A DNA stretch of 38,217 nt. It comes from Ga0074130 sp964499485 (lineage in GTDB: Bacteria > Pseudomonadota > Gammaproteobacteria > Burkholderiales > Rhodocyclaceae). This document shows, one piece after another, positions 23,120 through 31,541 of this stretch. The DNA lies in contig CAZCLF010000022.1 of assembly GCA_964499485.1 (NCBI GenBank), positions 1 through 38,217 on the forward strand, read 5' to 3'. Every line of letters starts with the position of its first letter. The stretch's first letter is position 1. The position numbers were made by a program, and so were the translations under genes. A model generated the notes under the pieces. The model ran no database searches. It was not told the origin of the DNA and was given only the letters and a program-made list of their open reading frames with translations.

Positions 23120-24205
23120 TCAGCTGCTCGCCAAGGTCCTGCTCTTCGTTTCGATACGTTCCAGCAATTGTTGCCATGACTTAACGAAGGCTGCGGCCCC
23201 CTCAACCTGCAAGCGTTCGGCGAGGGCATTGATATCAACCCCCGCACCGATATAAGCCGACAACACCGTCTCCGCTGCAGCGCTGGAAGAGACGAGTTCG
23301 TGATTCAGCACCTCCTTATGAGCAGCCAAGGCAAGCAAGGTCTTCTCAGGAATGGTGTTCACTGTATCTGCCACTGCCAACGTCTCAATGTAAAGAATCG
23401 GCGAGGCGGCGGGGTCTTTGGTTCCTGTGCTTGCCCACAGCAAACGCTGTGGCTTAGCCCCTGCTGCTGCTAACGCCTTCCAGCGATCGGAGGTGAGCAG
23501 CGAACGATAAGCACGGAAGGTGCGGCCGCCGATGGCAATACCCAGTTTATTGCGTAGTTTTTCTGGCACCTTGCCGCTCACCGCGGCATCCCAGCGGCTA
23601 ATGAATACCGAGGCAACTGAGGCCACATCGAGGGACAAACCTGCGGCATGCCGGCGTTCAAGCCCGCGAAGATACGCTTCGGCAGCTGCCAAATATTGCT
23701 CGCGCGAAAACAGCAGGGTCACATTGACCGGCACGCCGGCAAAAATGGCTTCTTCAATCGCAGGAATGCTCGCAGGCGTCCCTGGAATTTTGACGAACAG
23801 ATTGGCGCGCATCGCCTGCTCATAAATCGCCTTGGCCGCGGCCAGCGTGCCAGCGGTATCGTCGGCTAGCAATGGCGATACCTCCAAGGACACCCAGCCA
23901 TCCACACCGCCCGTGGCATCGTAAATGGGACGAAACAGATCGGCGGCACGGCGTAAATCCTCCAGCGCCAGTTCATTAAACAGGCGCTCGCCGCTCAAGC
24001 CCTGTTTCGCCTTGGCAACAATCGCCGCATCGTAGGCCGTGGTATTGCCAATTGCTGCGTCGAAAATGCTTGGGTTGGAAGTGAGTCCGGTGACTGAAAG
24101 GGTATCGATGTAACGCTTTAGCGTGCCATCGTCGAGCATTTCCCGTGTGATGTTGTCCAGCCAGAGGCTTTGACCAAGGGCGTGCAGTTGAGCGTTGGCA
24201 TTCAT
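23120..24205 (-). CDS. tal: Transaldolase
   Basis: 361 aa, the longer bacterial form. It is a pentose phosphate enzyme moving a dihydroxyacetone unit between sedoheptulose 7-phosphate and glyceraldehyde 3-phosphate. The Schiff-base lysine is Lys139 in NLFVKIPGT. Other landmarks are LWLDNITREML, TSNPSIFDAAI, GVPVNVTLLFSREQY, SVFISRWD and LLWASTGTKDP. ATG start at 24205 with GGGACA upstream. It is cytoplasmic and appears monocistronic, 75 bp downstream of the DUF4197 gene on the same strand, so co-transcription with it is possible. It is not linked to the split transketolase of the glycosylation cluster. Confidence 0.96.
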   Translation of the reverse strand: MNANAQLHALGQSLWLDNITREMLDDGTLKRYIDTLSVTGLTSNPSIFDAAIGNTTAYDAAIVAKAKQGLSGERLFNELALEDLRRAADLFRPIYDATGGVDGWVSLEVSPLLADDTAGTLAAAKAIYEQAMRANLFVKIPGTPASIPAIEEAIFAGVPVNVTLLFSREQYLAAAEAYLRGLERRHAAGLSLDVASVASVFISRWDAAVSGKVPEKLRNKLGIAIGGRTFRAYRSLLTSDRWKALAAAGAKPQRLLWASTGTKDPAASPILYIETLAVADTVNTIPEKTLLALAAHKEVLNHELVSSSAAAETVLSAYIGAGVDINALAERLQVEGAAAFVKSWQQLLERIETKSRTLASS

Positions 24206-24280
24206 GTTCGACGTGTCCCGCAGAAGGTAAATTGAATGGGAGACCGTTGTTGAACGGAAGTTCCCGCTGGCTTCGCTGGA

Positions 24281-24967
24281 TTAGTGAGCGAAAATTTTCT
24301 TGAGCAAGGCTGAGCCGGTTCCAACCGGATCATTACGGATGGCGCGCTCTTCCTCCGCTAGGGTGAGGAATAAACCATCCAGCGCTTTGCGCGTGACGTA
24401 GTTCTCGATCTTGCTGTCTTCCTTCTTGATAGCGCCAAACGACGCAGCCTGATCTGCGACCTTGTTGTATTGCTTGGCCAAGCCAACGCGATCCGTTGCT
24501 CCTTTGACAATTGGCAGGAATTTTTGCCCGAGTTGTGCCTCGGTTTTTGAACGGAAGAACTGCGTGACCGCATCATCGCCGCCGCTCAGAATACTTTTTG
24601 CATCCTGTACCGACATGCTCTTCACTGCATTGATCAACAACGCCTTTGCCTCAGGCATGGCGGCCTCAGCGGCACGATTAATACTGACCTCCAAGGCTTG
24701 GAATTGATCGCCCTTACCCATCAGTTTCATGGCCTTCTCTGCTTGCTTAAGCCCATCTGGCAAGGGGATCTTGACCTTGGGATTGTTCAGAAATCCATCT
24801 GCCGCGCCAAGTTGCGAGACAGCCGCTTCCGACGCTCGTGTCAGCGTTTCTTTGAGGCCGCTGCCGGCCTCCTTCTGCGTCACGCCCGACAAATCAAGCG
24901 CATAAGCATTGAAAACTACAAATGCAAATAGAACAGTCAAGCACTGACGAAATGACAAAAGCGACAT
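24281..24967 (-). CDS. DUF4197 exported protein
   Basis: 228 aa. An N-terminal signal peptide (FRQCLTVLFAFVVFNAYA, cleavage around residue 24) precedes a mostly helical domain. The family marks are LKETLTRASEAAVSQLGAADGF, NPKVKIPLPDGL, FFRSKTEAQLGQKFLPIVKG and the C-terminal LDGLFLTLAEEERAIR. This is the DUF4197 family, periplasmic and of unknown function. The start at 24967 is supported by GGGAG five bases upstream. It sits between the DUF192 gene (42 bp upstream) and tal, all on the minus strand. Confidence 0.9.
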   Translation of the reverse strand: MSLLSFRQCLTVLFAFVVFNAYALDLSGVTQKEAGSGLKETLTRASEAAVSQLGAADGFLNNPKVKIPLPDGLKQAEKAMKLMGKGDQFQALEVSINRAAEAAMPEAKALLINAVKSMSVQDAKSILSGGDDAVTQFFRSKTEAQLGQKFLPIVKGATDRVGLAKQYNKVADQAASFGAIKKEDSKIENYVTRKALDGLFLTLAEEERAIRNDPVGTGSALLKKIFAH

Positions 24968-25009
24968 GGCAACTCCCGAAGTGAACGTGCAGATAAGAAG
25001 TAAATCTGA

Positions 25010-25468
25010 CTACTGTGGCGCAGGTGCGCGCTCAATGCCTTGGATCGGCGTGCCCGCGCTGAAGCCACGTTGCTTGAACCAGCCGCGATTCATCTCCAGC
25101 GCATAACGCGCTGGCTTGGCCGCGCAGTGATTAGTTTCCGTCTGTGGTGCCATTTCCTCAACATTGATGATCTTGCCATCCTCATCAATAAAAGCCACTG
25201 CCAAAGGCAGCAAGGTATTGCGCATCCACATGCAGTGCGTTGCGCGCTCTGGGAAAATAAACAGCATGCCTTGATGCGCCTGCATTTCCTTGCGATACAT
25301 CAGCCCGCGCTGACGTAAAGGATCGGTATGGGCAACTTCGGCCTGCACACGATACATCCCTATCGTGAGGTCGAGAATGCCACTCGCGTGCGAAGCCACA
25401 CTGAAACCGGACAGACACAGGCAAAGTAATGCACGTAGATAAAACTGAACTCGCATAAAAACTCGCAT
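25010..25468 (-). CDS. DUF192 exported protein
   Basis: About 152 aa. A signal peptide (YLRALLCLCLSGFSVASHA) precedes a DUF192 domain: AEVAHTDPLRQRGLMYRKEM, GMLFIFPE, CMWMRNTLLPLAVAFIDEDG and YALEMNRGWF. The family is periplasmic, a compact beta-barrel of unknown function. Two ATGs (25468 and 25456) lie in a near-duplicated 12-base unit, ATGCGAGTTTTT/ATGCGAGTTCAG. Neither has a Shine-Dalgarno, so the exact start is uncertain; an in-frame TTG at 25534 is less likely. It is downstream of rluE on the same strand and is probably co-transcribed. Confidence 0.9.
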   Translation of the reverse strand: MRVFMRVQFYLRALLCLCLSGFSVASHASGILDLTIGMYRVQAEVAHTDPLRQRGLMYRKEMQAHQGMLFIFPERATHCMWMRNTLLPLAVAFIDEDGKIINVEEMAPQTETNHCAAKPARYALEMNRGWFKQRGFSAGTPIQGIERAPAPQ

Positions 25469-25530
25469 AGAAATAGATATCGCTAGTATGCACCGCCGGG
25501 CTTGAATTGACGGCATGGTCTGTGGCTCAC

Positions 25531-26124
25531 TCAATAACGGCGGCGCGTCTTGGTGCGTACGGACAGACTAAGCTCGGGTGGAACTTCGCGTGTTTCACGC
25601 CATGCGCCGGGCGGCAAATCGGCCAGCGTCCATGGCCCGATAGCAGCGCGAATCAGCCGCAAAGTAGGCAGGCCAACCTTAGCCGTCATACGCCGAACTT
25701 GACGATTCTTGCCCTCATGGATCACCAGCTCAATCCAGCTGGTGGATACTGAGAGCCGGAAACGAATCGGCGGGATACGTGCCCAAAGATTTTCTGGTTC
25801 AGAAATTTGCTTTGCCTGGCAAGGCTGCGTCACAAAGTCCCCTAAATCCAGCCCTCCTTGCAGCTGTGCGAGTTGCTCGGCAGTAGGCACGCCTTCAACC
25901 TGGGCCCAATAGGTCTTGCCCAGCTTGAAGCGCGGATGTGCAATACGCGCCTGCAGGGCACCATCGTCAGTCAGTAGCAATAAACCCTCACTGTCTGCAT
26001 CTAGCCGGCCTGCAGCATAAACGCCAGGCACAGGAATGAAGTCTTTGAGGGTTTGCTTGCCTTCAGCGGGAGAGAATTGCGTTAAAACGCCGTAGGGCTT
26101 GTTGAGGAGAATAATTTTGGTCAT
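25531..26124 (-). CDS. rluE: 23S rRNA pseudouridine(2457) synthase RluE-like
   Basis: 197 aa RsuA-family pseudouridine synthase. The catalytic aspartate is Asp42 in AAGRLDADSEGLLLL. KPYGVLTQF, KTYWAQVEG, and EGKNRQVRRMTAKVG with PTLRLIR complete the family pattern. The start KIILLNKPYGV with no N-terminal S4 domain and the TSWIELVIHEG region fit RluE, which modifies helix 89 of 23S rRNA near the peptidyl-transferase centre. The frame is open much further upstream (to 26322), but that part overlaps the cold-shock gene and terminator; the ATG at 26124 gives the family N-terminus. Distinguishing it from RluB/RluF paralogues rests on length and the lack of S4. Confidence 0.92.
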   Translation of the reverse strand: MTKIILLNKPYGVLTQFSPAEGKQTLKDFIPVPGVYAAGRLDADSEGLLLLTDDGALQARIAHPRFKLGKTYWAQVEGVPTAEQLAQLQGGLDLGDFVTQPCQAKQISEPENLWARIPPIRFRLSVSTSWIELVIHEGKNRQVRRMTAKVGLPTLRLIRAAIGPWTLADLPPGAWRETREVPPELSLSVRTKTRRRY

Positions 26125-26189
26125 GGCAGCGTTGCCAACTGTTCGGCACGTGCGGCGATGATAGCGCTTGCCACCGCCCAAAAACAAAA

Positions 26190-26216
26190 ACCCGCCGGGC
26201 GGGCAGCGCGGCGGGT
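26190..26216 (-). terminator. Rho-independent terminator after the cold-shock gene
   Basis: Stem ACCCGCCG (26190-26197) with CGGCGGGT (26209-26216). On the minus strand it is followed by the T-rich run complementary to AAAAACAAAAA just left of it. It lies 36 bases after the cold-shock stop and before rluE. Confidence 0.85.
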
Positions 26217-26251
26217 CAATCCAGCAACCTGAAAACTCAGGTACTGAGCGA

Positions 26252-26455
26252 TCAGGGCTTCTGAATATTCGAAGCTTGCTTGCCCTTTGGGCCTTGCGTG
26301 ACTTCGAAGGACACTTTTTCACCTTCCTTCAGTGTCTTGAAGCCGGCCATCGTGATCGCGGAGAAGTGGGCGAAGAGATCTTCGCTGCCGTCATCCGGCG
26401 TAATGAAGCCGTAACCCTTGGAATCATTGAACCACTTAACAGTACCGGTTGCCAT
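26252..26455 (-). CDS. Cold-shock protein, CspA family
   Basis: 67 aa single cold-shock domain, a small five-stranded RNA/DNA-binding barrel acting as RNA chaperone. RNP1 is KGYGFITPD, RNP2 is DLFAHFSAI, and GTVKWFNDSKGYGF opens the domain. The ATG at 26455 has AAGGAAAG eight bases upstream and gives the standard MATGTVKWF start. A leader of about 150 bases from the candidate promoter resembles the long regulatory 5' UTRs of cspA-type genes. Which Csp paralogue it is cannot be decided. It is divergent from clpS. Confidence 0.96.
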   Translation of the reverse strand: MATGTVKWFNDSKGYGFITPDDGSEDLFAHFSAITMAGFKTLKEGEKVSFEVTQGPKGKQASNIQKP

Positions 26456-26610
26456 ATTGCGTCTTTCCTTAAGATGTAGAACGAACCGACACACCGCACG
26501 AGGCGGTACATGCCAGGGCATGTTTGAATTCAGACATCACAGGGGAAATGTTCTTGAGGGAACTACGTAATTCCGTCACTGCGCTGCAACTTGAAACAAA
26601 CACGGTGGTC

Positions 26611-26639
26611 TTTTTACTCACTTCCGTTTTTCTCGTCAA
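26611..26639 (-). promoter_or_regulatory. Candidate promoter for the cold-shock gene
   Basis: On the minus strand TTGACG (26639-26634) and TAAAAA (26616-26611) are spaced by 17 bases. Transcription from here would give a leader of about 150 nt before the csp ATG, the length typical of cold-shock mRNAs. A second possible pair, TTGTTA and TATGTT, lies just upstream. Confidence 0.4.
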
Positions 26640-26761
26640 CATATTTTTTATGTGGGTAACTAACAAATTTATCATCTGTGCAACATCTTGCCTTTCGTGA
26701 ATCCACCCCAAGTTATAAGCCAAAGGGCACATCAAGCGCAGGTAAGGCCCCTGTATTCTGG

Positions 26762-26789
26762 TTGCACAGTTGGCAAATCCCATTAGAAT
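26762..26789 (+). promoter_or_regulatory. Candidate sigma-70 promoter for clpS
   Basis: TTGCAC (26762-26767) and TAGAAT (26784-26789) are separated by 16 bases. The clpS ATG follows the -10 by only six bases and no Shine-Dalgarno is visible, so if used it would give an essentially leaderless transcript. Confidence 0.4.
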
Positions 26790-26795
26790 CAAATC

Positions 26796-27113
26796 ATGGC
26801 TACACGCAAAGATGAGAGCGGCAATGGGGTCGTGCTGGAGACAAGCAAGGCTCGCACAGCACCGCCACCGATGTACAAGGTTATGCTGCTGAACGACGAC
26901 TACACCCCCATGGATTTTGTCGTCGTGGTGTTGCAGAAATTTTTCAACCTAGATAGGGAACGCGCTACCGTGGTGATGTTGCAAGTGCATCGTGAAGGAC
27001 GGGGCGTATGCGGGGTTTATCCGCGTGACGTAGCAGCAACCAAGAAAGAGCAGGTCAACACATTCGCGCGTCAGCATCAGCATCCGCTGGTGTGCGTAAT
27101 GGAGGAGAATTGA
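26796..27113 (+). CDS. clpS: ATP-dependent Clp protease adaptor ClpS
   Basis: 105 aa. ClpS binds N-degron substrates and hands them to ClpA. The core motifs are YKVMLLNDDYTPMDFVVVVL, HREGRGVCGVYPRDVA and QHQHPLVCVMEEN. The NDDYTPMDFV pocket and the conserved His in LQVHREG recognise bulky N-terminal residues. The first 25 or so residues are the flexible N-terminal extension that regulates ClpA. It sits one base before clpA, the standard operon. Confidence 0.97.
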   Translation: MATRKDESGNGVVLETSKARTAPPPMYKVMLLNDDYTPMDFVVVVLQKFFNLDRERATVVMLQVHREGRGVCGVYPRDVAATKKEQVNTFARQHQHPLVCVMEEN

Positions 27114-27114
27114 A

Positions 27115-29385
27115 ATGATTGCGCAGGAACTTGAAGTCAGCTTGCACATGGCCTTTGTCGAAGCCCGGCAAAAGCGTCATGAATTTATCACCGTGGAGCA
27201 CCTGCTCCTGACGTTGATCGACAATCCTTCTGCGGCTGAGGTACTGCACGCCTGCGCCGCCGATATTGATGTGCTCCGCAAAGAGCTTGACGACTTCATT
27301 GGCGAGCATACCCCGACCGTCGGTGGTACCGAAGAAATCGAAACCCAGCCTACGCTTGGTTTTCAGCGTGTCATTCAACGCGCCATCCTGCATGTGCAAT
27401 CGTCGGGCAAGAAAGAAGTCACCGGCGCAAATGTATTGGTTGCCATCTTTGGTGAAAAAGACTCACATGCGGTGTACTTTTTACAACGACAAGGGATTAG
27501 TCGTCTCGATGTAGTCAACTTCATCTCACATGGTGTTGGCAAGAACCCAGCGCCGGCAGGAAAAGAAGAAGCAGTCGAGACCGAAGCGGAGCCTACTGAA
27601 AAGGGCGGCGCACTTGAGAGCTATACCCAAAACCTGAACTCATTGGTGCTGGTTGGCAAGATTGATCCATTGATCGGTCGCGACAAGGAGCTAGAACGCG
27701 TAATTCAGACGCTGTGCCGTCGACGCAAGAACAACCCACTACTGGTCGGTGAAGCCGGTGTAGGCAAAACCGCCATTGCCGAAGGCTTGGCGCATCGTAT
27801 TGTTGAAGGCAAGATTCCTGAGATCCTGCAAAACGCCGTTGTTTACTCGCTCGATATGGGTGCCCTCCTCGCTGGCACCAAGTATCGCGGTGATTTTGAG
27901 CAGCGCCTGAAGGCTGTCCTCAAGCAACTGGCCGACAATCCTGATGCCATCCTGTTTATCGATGAAATCCACACCCTAATTGGTGCAGGCTCAGCATCGG
28001 GCGGCACCTTGGATGCCTCGAATCTCTTGAAGCCGGCTCTGTCTTCAGGTGCGCTCAAGTGCATCGGCGCCACGACTTATAACGAATTTCGCGGTGTTTT
28101 CGAAAAGGATCACGCCCTCTCCCGTCGCTTCCAGAAGGTTGATGTGAACGAGCCTTCAGTCGACGAGACGGTATCGATTCTGCGTGGCCTGAAATCCCGC
28201 TTCGAAGAGCACCACGGCGTCAAGTATTCTGCCGCTGCGATTTCCAGCGCTGCTGAGCTTGCCGCCAAGTTCATCAACGACCGTCATTTGCCCGACAAGG
28301 CCATCGATGTCATTGACGAGGCCGGTGCAGCGCAACGCATCCTGCCTAAGTCGAAACAAAAGAAGGTCATCGGCAAGGGCGAGATTGAAGATATCGTCGC
28401 CAAGATTGCTCGCATCCCGCCGCAACACGTCTCTGCAGACGACCGCAGCGCACTGAAGAATCTCGATCGTGACCTACGTACTGTGGTCTTCGGTCAAGAC
28501 AAGGCAATCGACGCACTGGCCAAGGCGATCAAGATGTCGCGCTCGGGTCTAGGCAATCCGCAGAAGCCGATTGGCTCCTTCCTCTTCTCTGGCCCCACTG
28601 GGGTCGGCAAGACCGAAGTGGCTCGCCAGCTGGCTTATTGCATGGGTATTGAGCTGATCCGCTTCGACATGTCCGAGTACATGGAACGTCACGCAGTGAG
28701 TCGCCTCATTGGCGCCCCTCCTGGCTATGTGGGGTTTGACCAAGGCGGGTTGCTGACGGAAGCGATCACCAAGAAGCCACATGCGGTATTGCTGCTGGAT
28801 GAAATCGAGAAGGCACATCCAGACATCTTCAACATCCTGCTGCAAGTCATGGATCATGGCACGCTGACGGATAACAACGGACGTAAGGCCGACTTCCGCA
28901 ACGTGGTCATCATCATGACCACCAATGCGGGTGCAGAAGCCCTGCAGAAGACCAGCATCGGCTTTACCACCAGCAAACAGGCCGGTGATGAAATGGGTGA
29001 TATCAAGCGCCTGTTCACACCAGAATTCCGCAACCGTCTGGATGCCATCATCTCGTTCGCTGCGCTCGATGCAGAAATTATCCTGCGCGTGGTCGACAAG
29101 TTCCTCATGCAACTGGAAGCACAACTGCATGAGAAGAAGGTTGAAGCCATCTTTACGGATGCATTGCGCGCTTGGTTGGCAGAAAAGGGCTTCGATCCAC
29201 TCATGGGCGCCCGTCCGATGTCTCGTCTGATTCAGGACAGCATTCGCTCAGCACTTGCGGATGAACTGCTGTTTGGTCGCCTCGTACATGGCGGCAAGGT
29301 CACTATCGATCTTGATCAGGACAGTGAGGAGGAAGGCAAAATCAAGCTGGTCATCGAAGAGAAGGCAGAGCACGCCGCGCTCTAA
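27115..29385 (+). CDS. clpA: ATP-dependent Clp protease ATP-binding subunit ClpA
   Basis: 756 aa, normal length. It is a hexameric AAA+ unfoldase feeding ClpP. The N-domain (1-145) carries two Clp-N repeats; this is followed by an acidic linker and two AAA+ modules. Walker A1 is GEAGVGKT near residue 212 and Walker A2 is GPTGVGKT near residue 493; Walker B segments are LFIDEIHTLIGAG and LLLDEIEKAHPD. No ClpB-type middle domain is present, which supports ClpA. A strong Shine-Dalgarno (GGAGGAG, 27101-27107) precedes the ATG, and clpS ends one base upstream. A bidirectional terminator follows. clpP is not in the window. Confidence 0.98.
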   Translation: MIAQELEVSLHMAFVEARQKRHEFITVEHLLLTLIDNPSAAEVLHACAADIDVLRKELDDFIGEHTPTVGGTEEIETQPTLGFQRVIQRAILHVQSSGKKEVTGANVLVAIFGEKDSHAVYFLQRQGISRLDVVNFISHGVGKNPAPAGKEEAVETEAEPTEKGGALESYTQNLNSLVLVGKIDPLIGRDKELERVIQTLCRRRKNNPLLVGEAGVGKTAIAEGLAHRIVEGKIPEILQNAVVYSLDMGALLAGTKYRGDFEQRLKAVLKQLADNPDAILFIDEIHTLIGAGSASGGTLDASNLLKPALSSGALKCIGATTYNEFRGVFEKDHALSRRFQKVDVNEPSVDETVSILRGLKSRFEEHHGVKYSAAAISSAAELAAKFINDRHLPDKAIDVIDEAGAAQRILPKSKQKKVIGKGEIEDIVAKIARIPPQHVSADDRSALKNLDRDLRTVVFGQDKAIDALAKAIKMSRSGLGNPQKPIGSFLFSGPTGVGKTEVARQLAYCMGIELIRFDMSEYMERHAVSRLIGAPPGYVGFDQGGLLTEAITKKPHAVLLLDEIEKAHPDIFNILLQVMDHGTLTDNNGRKADFRNVVIIMTTNAGAEALQKTSIGFTTSKQAGDEMGDIKRLFTPEFRNRLDAIISFAALDAEIILRVVDKFLMQLEAQLHEKKVEAIFTDALRAWLAEKGFDPLMGARPMSRLIQDSIRSALADELLFGRLVHGGKVTIDLDQDSEEEGKIKLVIEEKAEHAAL

Positions 29386-29411
29386 TGCCCACGCTCGCTT
29401 TGCTAGGAGAG

Positions 29412-29451
29412 CCAACAAAAAAGCCGCGCAAATGCGCGGCTTTTTTGTTGG
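29412..29451. terminator. Bidirectional terminator between clpA and the TolC-like gene
   Basis: A 19-bp perfect inverted repeat (29412-29430 and 29433-29451) has a GCCGCGCA/TGCGCGGC core flanked by A6 on the left and T6 on the right. It therefore ends both clpA (plus) and the convergent TolC-like gene (minus). Confidence 0.93.
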
Positions 29452-29460
29452 GTAAATCAA

Positions 29461-31479
29461 TTAAGGTGCTGTAGTAGCAGGGGCTGAAAGTGTTGCGCTC
29501 TTGGGTGCAGGAATCGCCGCGGGTGGTGCTGCAACGCTAGCCGTTGGTCCAGGAAGCGCCCCCTTCGGCAACTTGGCAGTGGTCTCCGACGTAATGAGCC
29601 AACGACCATCAATACGCTCCCACTGCAGAACCTTCTTCACCGTATCCTGATATTGCGCGGCACTGTAGTGTTGTGTAAAGCTCGTGCTTGCATGGGTAGC
29701 ATCGACAAGTTCAACCTTCACATCGGCGAGATCAATGCGAATATCACCAGCCCGTTCCAAGGCAGCCTTTCGTTTGCTCGACCATGATGAGAAACTGCTT
29801 CCATCTGCCGGCATAAAAGTTTTCGAATAACTATCCAGATAAGCTTGCACATTGCGACTGGTCCAGTTCATAGTCCACGCTTTAAGTGCAAGACCTACGC
29901 TGTGGAGAGGGGACTCAGCCTCAGGAACCGTTGGGGCCGTGTCGGCACTGCGCGGTGCCAATTCACGCAACATTTCTGCAGCACGCTCATCAAGCGCTTT
30001 CTTGTCCGCCACATAAAGTACAGGCGCATCAGGTGGGCATTGCTGTGAACCATCTCCTTCGGCAGCCCAGCGCTCGGCCTCCTTCTTTGCATCTGGGTCC
30101 ATCCGCGACAAGCCGAGGGTTTCGAGCAAACGGCCCATCCCCGCCAGAGTTCGCGCATAGGCGAGTTGCAGGTCGACTTCCGCATTGGTGTAAGCGCGAC
30201 GGGCCTGGAACAGTTCATTTTCCGTATCGAGCACATCCAACAGCGTGCGCTGTCCAATATCAAACTGCTTGCGGTAAGCATCTCTGGCTTTTTCAATCGA
30301 CAGCTGATGCTGATCAAGGTAACCCAACTGCTCATTCAGCTTGCGGGCATCGTTGTAGGCAATTGCAAGGGTTTGACGCATATCTCTACACGTCTTGTCG
30401 CGAAGATCTCGCGCCACATTAAGCTGTTCGGCAAACTGACGACGACGGTTGACATCTGAGAAGCCATTGAACAAGTTCCAGCTCATCACAACTTCAGCCA
30501 CGCGGTTATCAGTCGTCCCCAGCAAGCCGTTGATGTCACGACCACGATCCTCGCGTAAGCGCAGATCAAAACGGGGCTGGAAATTAGCCGCACGGGTGGA
30601 GTGAGCCGCGTCCGCAGAGCGCACACTCTCAATCGCAGCACGCAATGCGGGATTGCTCAACTGAGCAATCGCTTGGGCGGCATTGGGGTTCGGGGGCAAG
30701 CTCTTGTTAAGCGGTTCGGGGTCAACCATATCCAACGCTGGAGATGTGCCAATCAGACGCTGAAACCGTGCAGTGACATCATGCAGATTGGAGGTTTCGA
30801 CCAATAGATTTGATTCGGCCAAGGCAAAACGACCAGACGCTTGCTCTAGGTCGACACGACGCCCGACCCCCGCCTTAACCTTAAGCTGAATTTGCTCAAG
30901 GACCGAACGGTGGCGAACATAATTTTCTTCGCTCAGTTCGACTAACCGACGATAGCGCAGCACATCGAGATAAGCACGAGCGGCTTCCAGTGCCACATTT
31001 TCCGACGCATCTTGAAGCTCGAACAACTTGGTCATGCGTGCATGATCAAGCCGCTTCACTTCGTTGCGTGTGAAAAACCCATCGTAAAGCATTTGCGTTA
31101 GGGTCAATGATGCAGAGTTACGCGTGTACTCACGGCGAACCGCAGGATCATCACGTTGCTCCTTGCCTCTGCCTGCGGTCAGATCCAGCTTAGGCAAATA
31201 GCCACCGACCGCTGCATCATGCTCATAGTCAGCCGCCAAAAACGCATGCCATCTAAACTGCACTTCCGGCTGGGTCAGAATGGCCTGCTGCACGACATCC
31301 TTGAGTACGTGACGTGCGGGCGGAGGCGTATCCGCTACAACAGCCTGTGCTGGCGGCGGTGGGGGAAGCTCTGCATGAGCAAATGCAGCAAATGCAGCAC
31401 ATGCAGCACATGCAGCCAAGACGGCCAGGATGGAGTACTTTTGTGGTTTGCGAACCAAACAAGCAAAAGATGAAGGCAT
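29461..31479 (-). CDS. TolC/LapE-like outer-membrane channel with C-terminal NTF2-like domain
   Basis: 672 aa. The signal peptide is about 36 residues and unusually rich in Ala and Cys, with AHA as the probable cleavage site. Residues 60-480 are an outer-membrane efflux (TolC) domain: VKAGVGRRVDLEQASGRFALAE and QRTLLDVLDTENELFQARRAY are its paired helical-repeat marks. Beyond it, residues 530-640 (VQAYLDSYSKTFMP, WSSKRKAALERAG, FTQHYSAAQY, WERIDGRWLITSE) resemble the SnoaL/NTF2-like domain at the C-terminus of Cds6-type L,D-transpeptidases. A TolC channel with such an addition is atypical. Next to lapG-lapD and a T1SS adhesin it is probably the outer-membrane exit (LapE role). A short Pro/Ala-rich tail ends the protein. 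Confidence 0.9.
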   Translation of the reverse strand: MPSSFACLVRKPQKYSILAVLAACAACAAFAAFAHAELPPPPPAQAVVADTPPPARHVLKDVVQQAILTQPEVQFRWHAFLAADYEHDAAVGGYLPKLDLTAGRGKEQRDDPAVRREYTRNSASLTLTQMLYDGFFTRNEVKRLDHARMTKLFELQDASENVALEAARAYLDVLRYRRLVELSEENYVRHRSVLEQIQLKVKAGVGRRVDLEQASGRFALAESNLLVETSNLHDVTARFQRLIGTSPALDMVDPEPLNKSLPPNPNAAQAIAQLSNPALRAAIESVRSADAAHSTRAANFQPRFDLRLREDRGRDINGLLGTTDNRVAEVVMSWNLFNGFSDVNRRRQFAEQLNVARDLRDKTCRDMRQTLAIAYNDARKLNEQLGYLDQHQLSIEKARDAYRKQFDIGQRTLLDVLDTENELFQARRAYTNAEVDLQLAYARTLAGMGRLLETLGLSRMDPDAKKEAERWAAEGDGSQQCPPDAPVLYVADKKALDERAAEMLRELAPRSADTAPTVPEAESPLHSVGLALKAWTMNWTSRNVQAYLDSYSKTFMPADGSSFSSWSSKRKAALERAGDIRIDLADVKVELVDATHASTSFTQHYSAAQYQDTVKKVLQWERIDGRWLITSETTAKLPKGALPGPTASVAAPPAAIPAPKSATLSAPATTAP
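31381..31416. repeat. 9-bp tandem repeat in a signal-peptide coding region
   Basis: Four consecutive copies of a 9-base unit, A(A/C)ATGCAGC, encode the Cys-Ala-Ala/Phe-Ala-Ala repeats of the TolC-like signal peptide (minus strand). Two variants occur in pairs (AAATGCAGC twice, ACATGCAGC twice). Changes in copy number would stay in frame and alter only the length of the hydrophobic core. Confidence 0.75.
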
Positions 31480-31541
31480 GTAAGTAGTTTTTATGCGCAG
31501 GTGATTGCTAAGTCCTAGTATATTTCATATCACCGCAGACT

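Larger units (their letters stand above)
26456..26795. other. Divergent regulatory region between csp and clpS
   Basis: About 340 bp without a gene. It holds a candidate csp promoter, a possible structured csp leader and a candidate clpS promoter right next to its start. A 107-codon minus-strand frame through it has no start signal or recognisable product. Confidence 0.6.

Noticed and set aside
26469..26792. 107-codon minus-strand ORF in the csp-clpS gap
   Set aside because: No Shine-Dalgarno, no recognisable product, and it covers the candidate promoters of both flanking genes.
28549..29130. 193-codon minus-strand ORF opposite clpA
   Set aside because: Antisense shadow of the second AAA+ module of clpA, with no start signal or known family.
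31381..31416. CRISPR-like or mobile repeat
   Set aside because: It is a contiguous 9-bp coding microsatellite without spacers.
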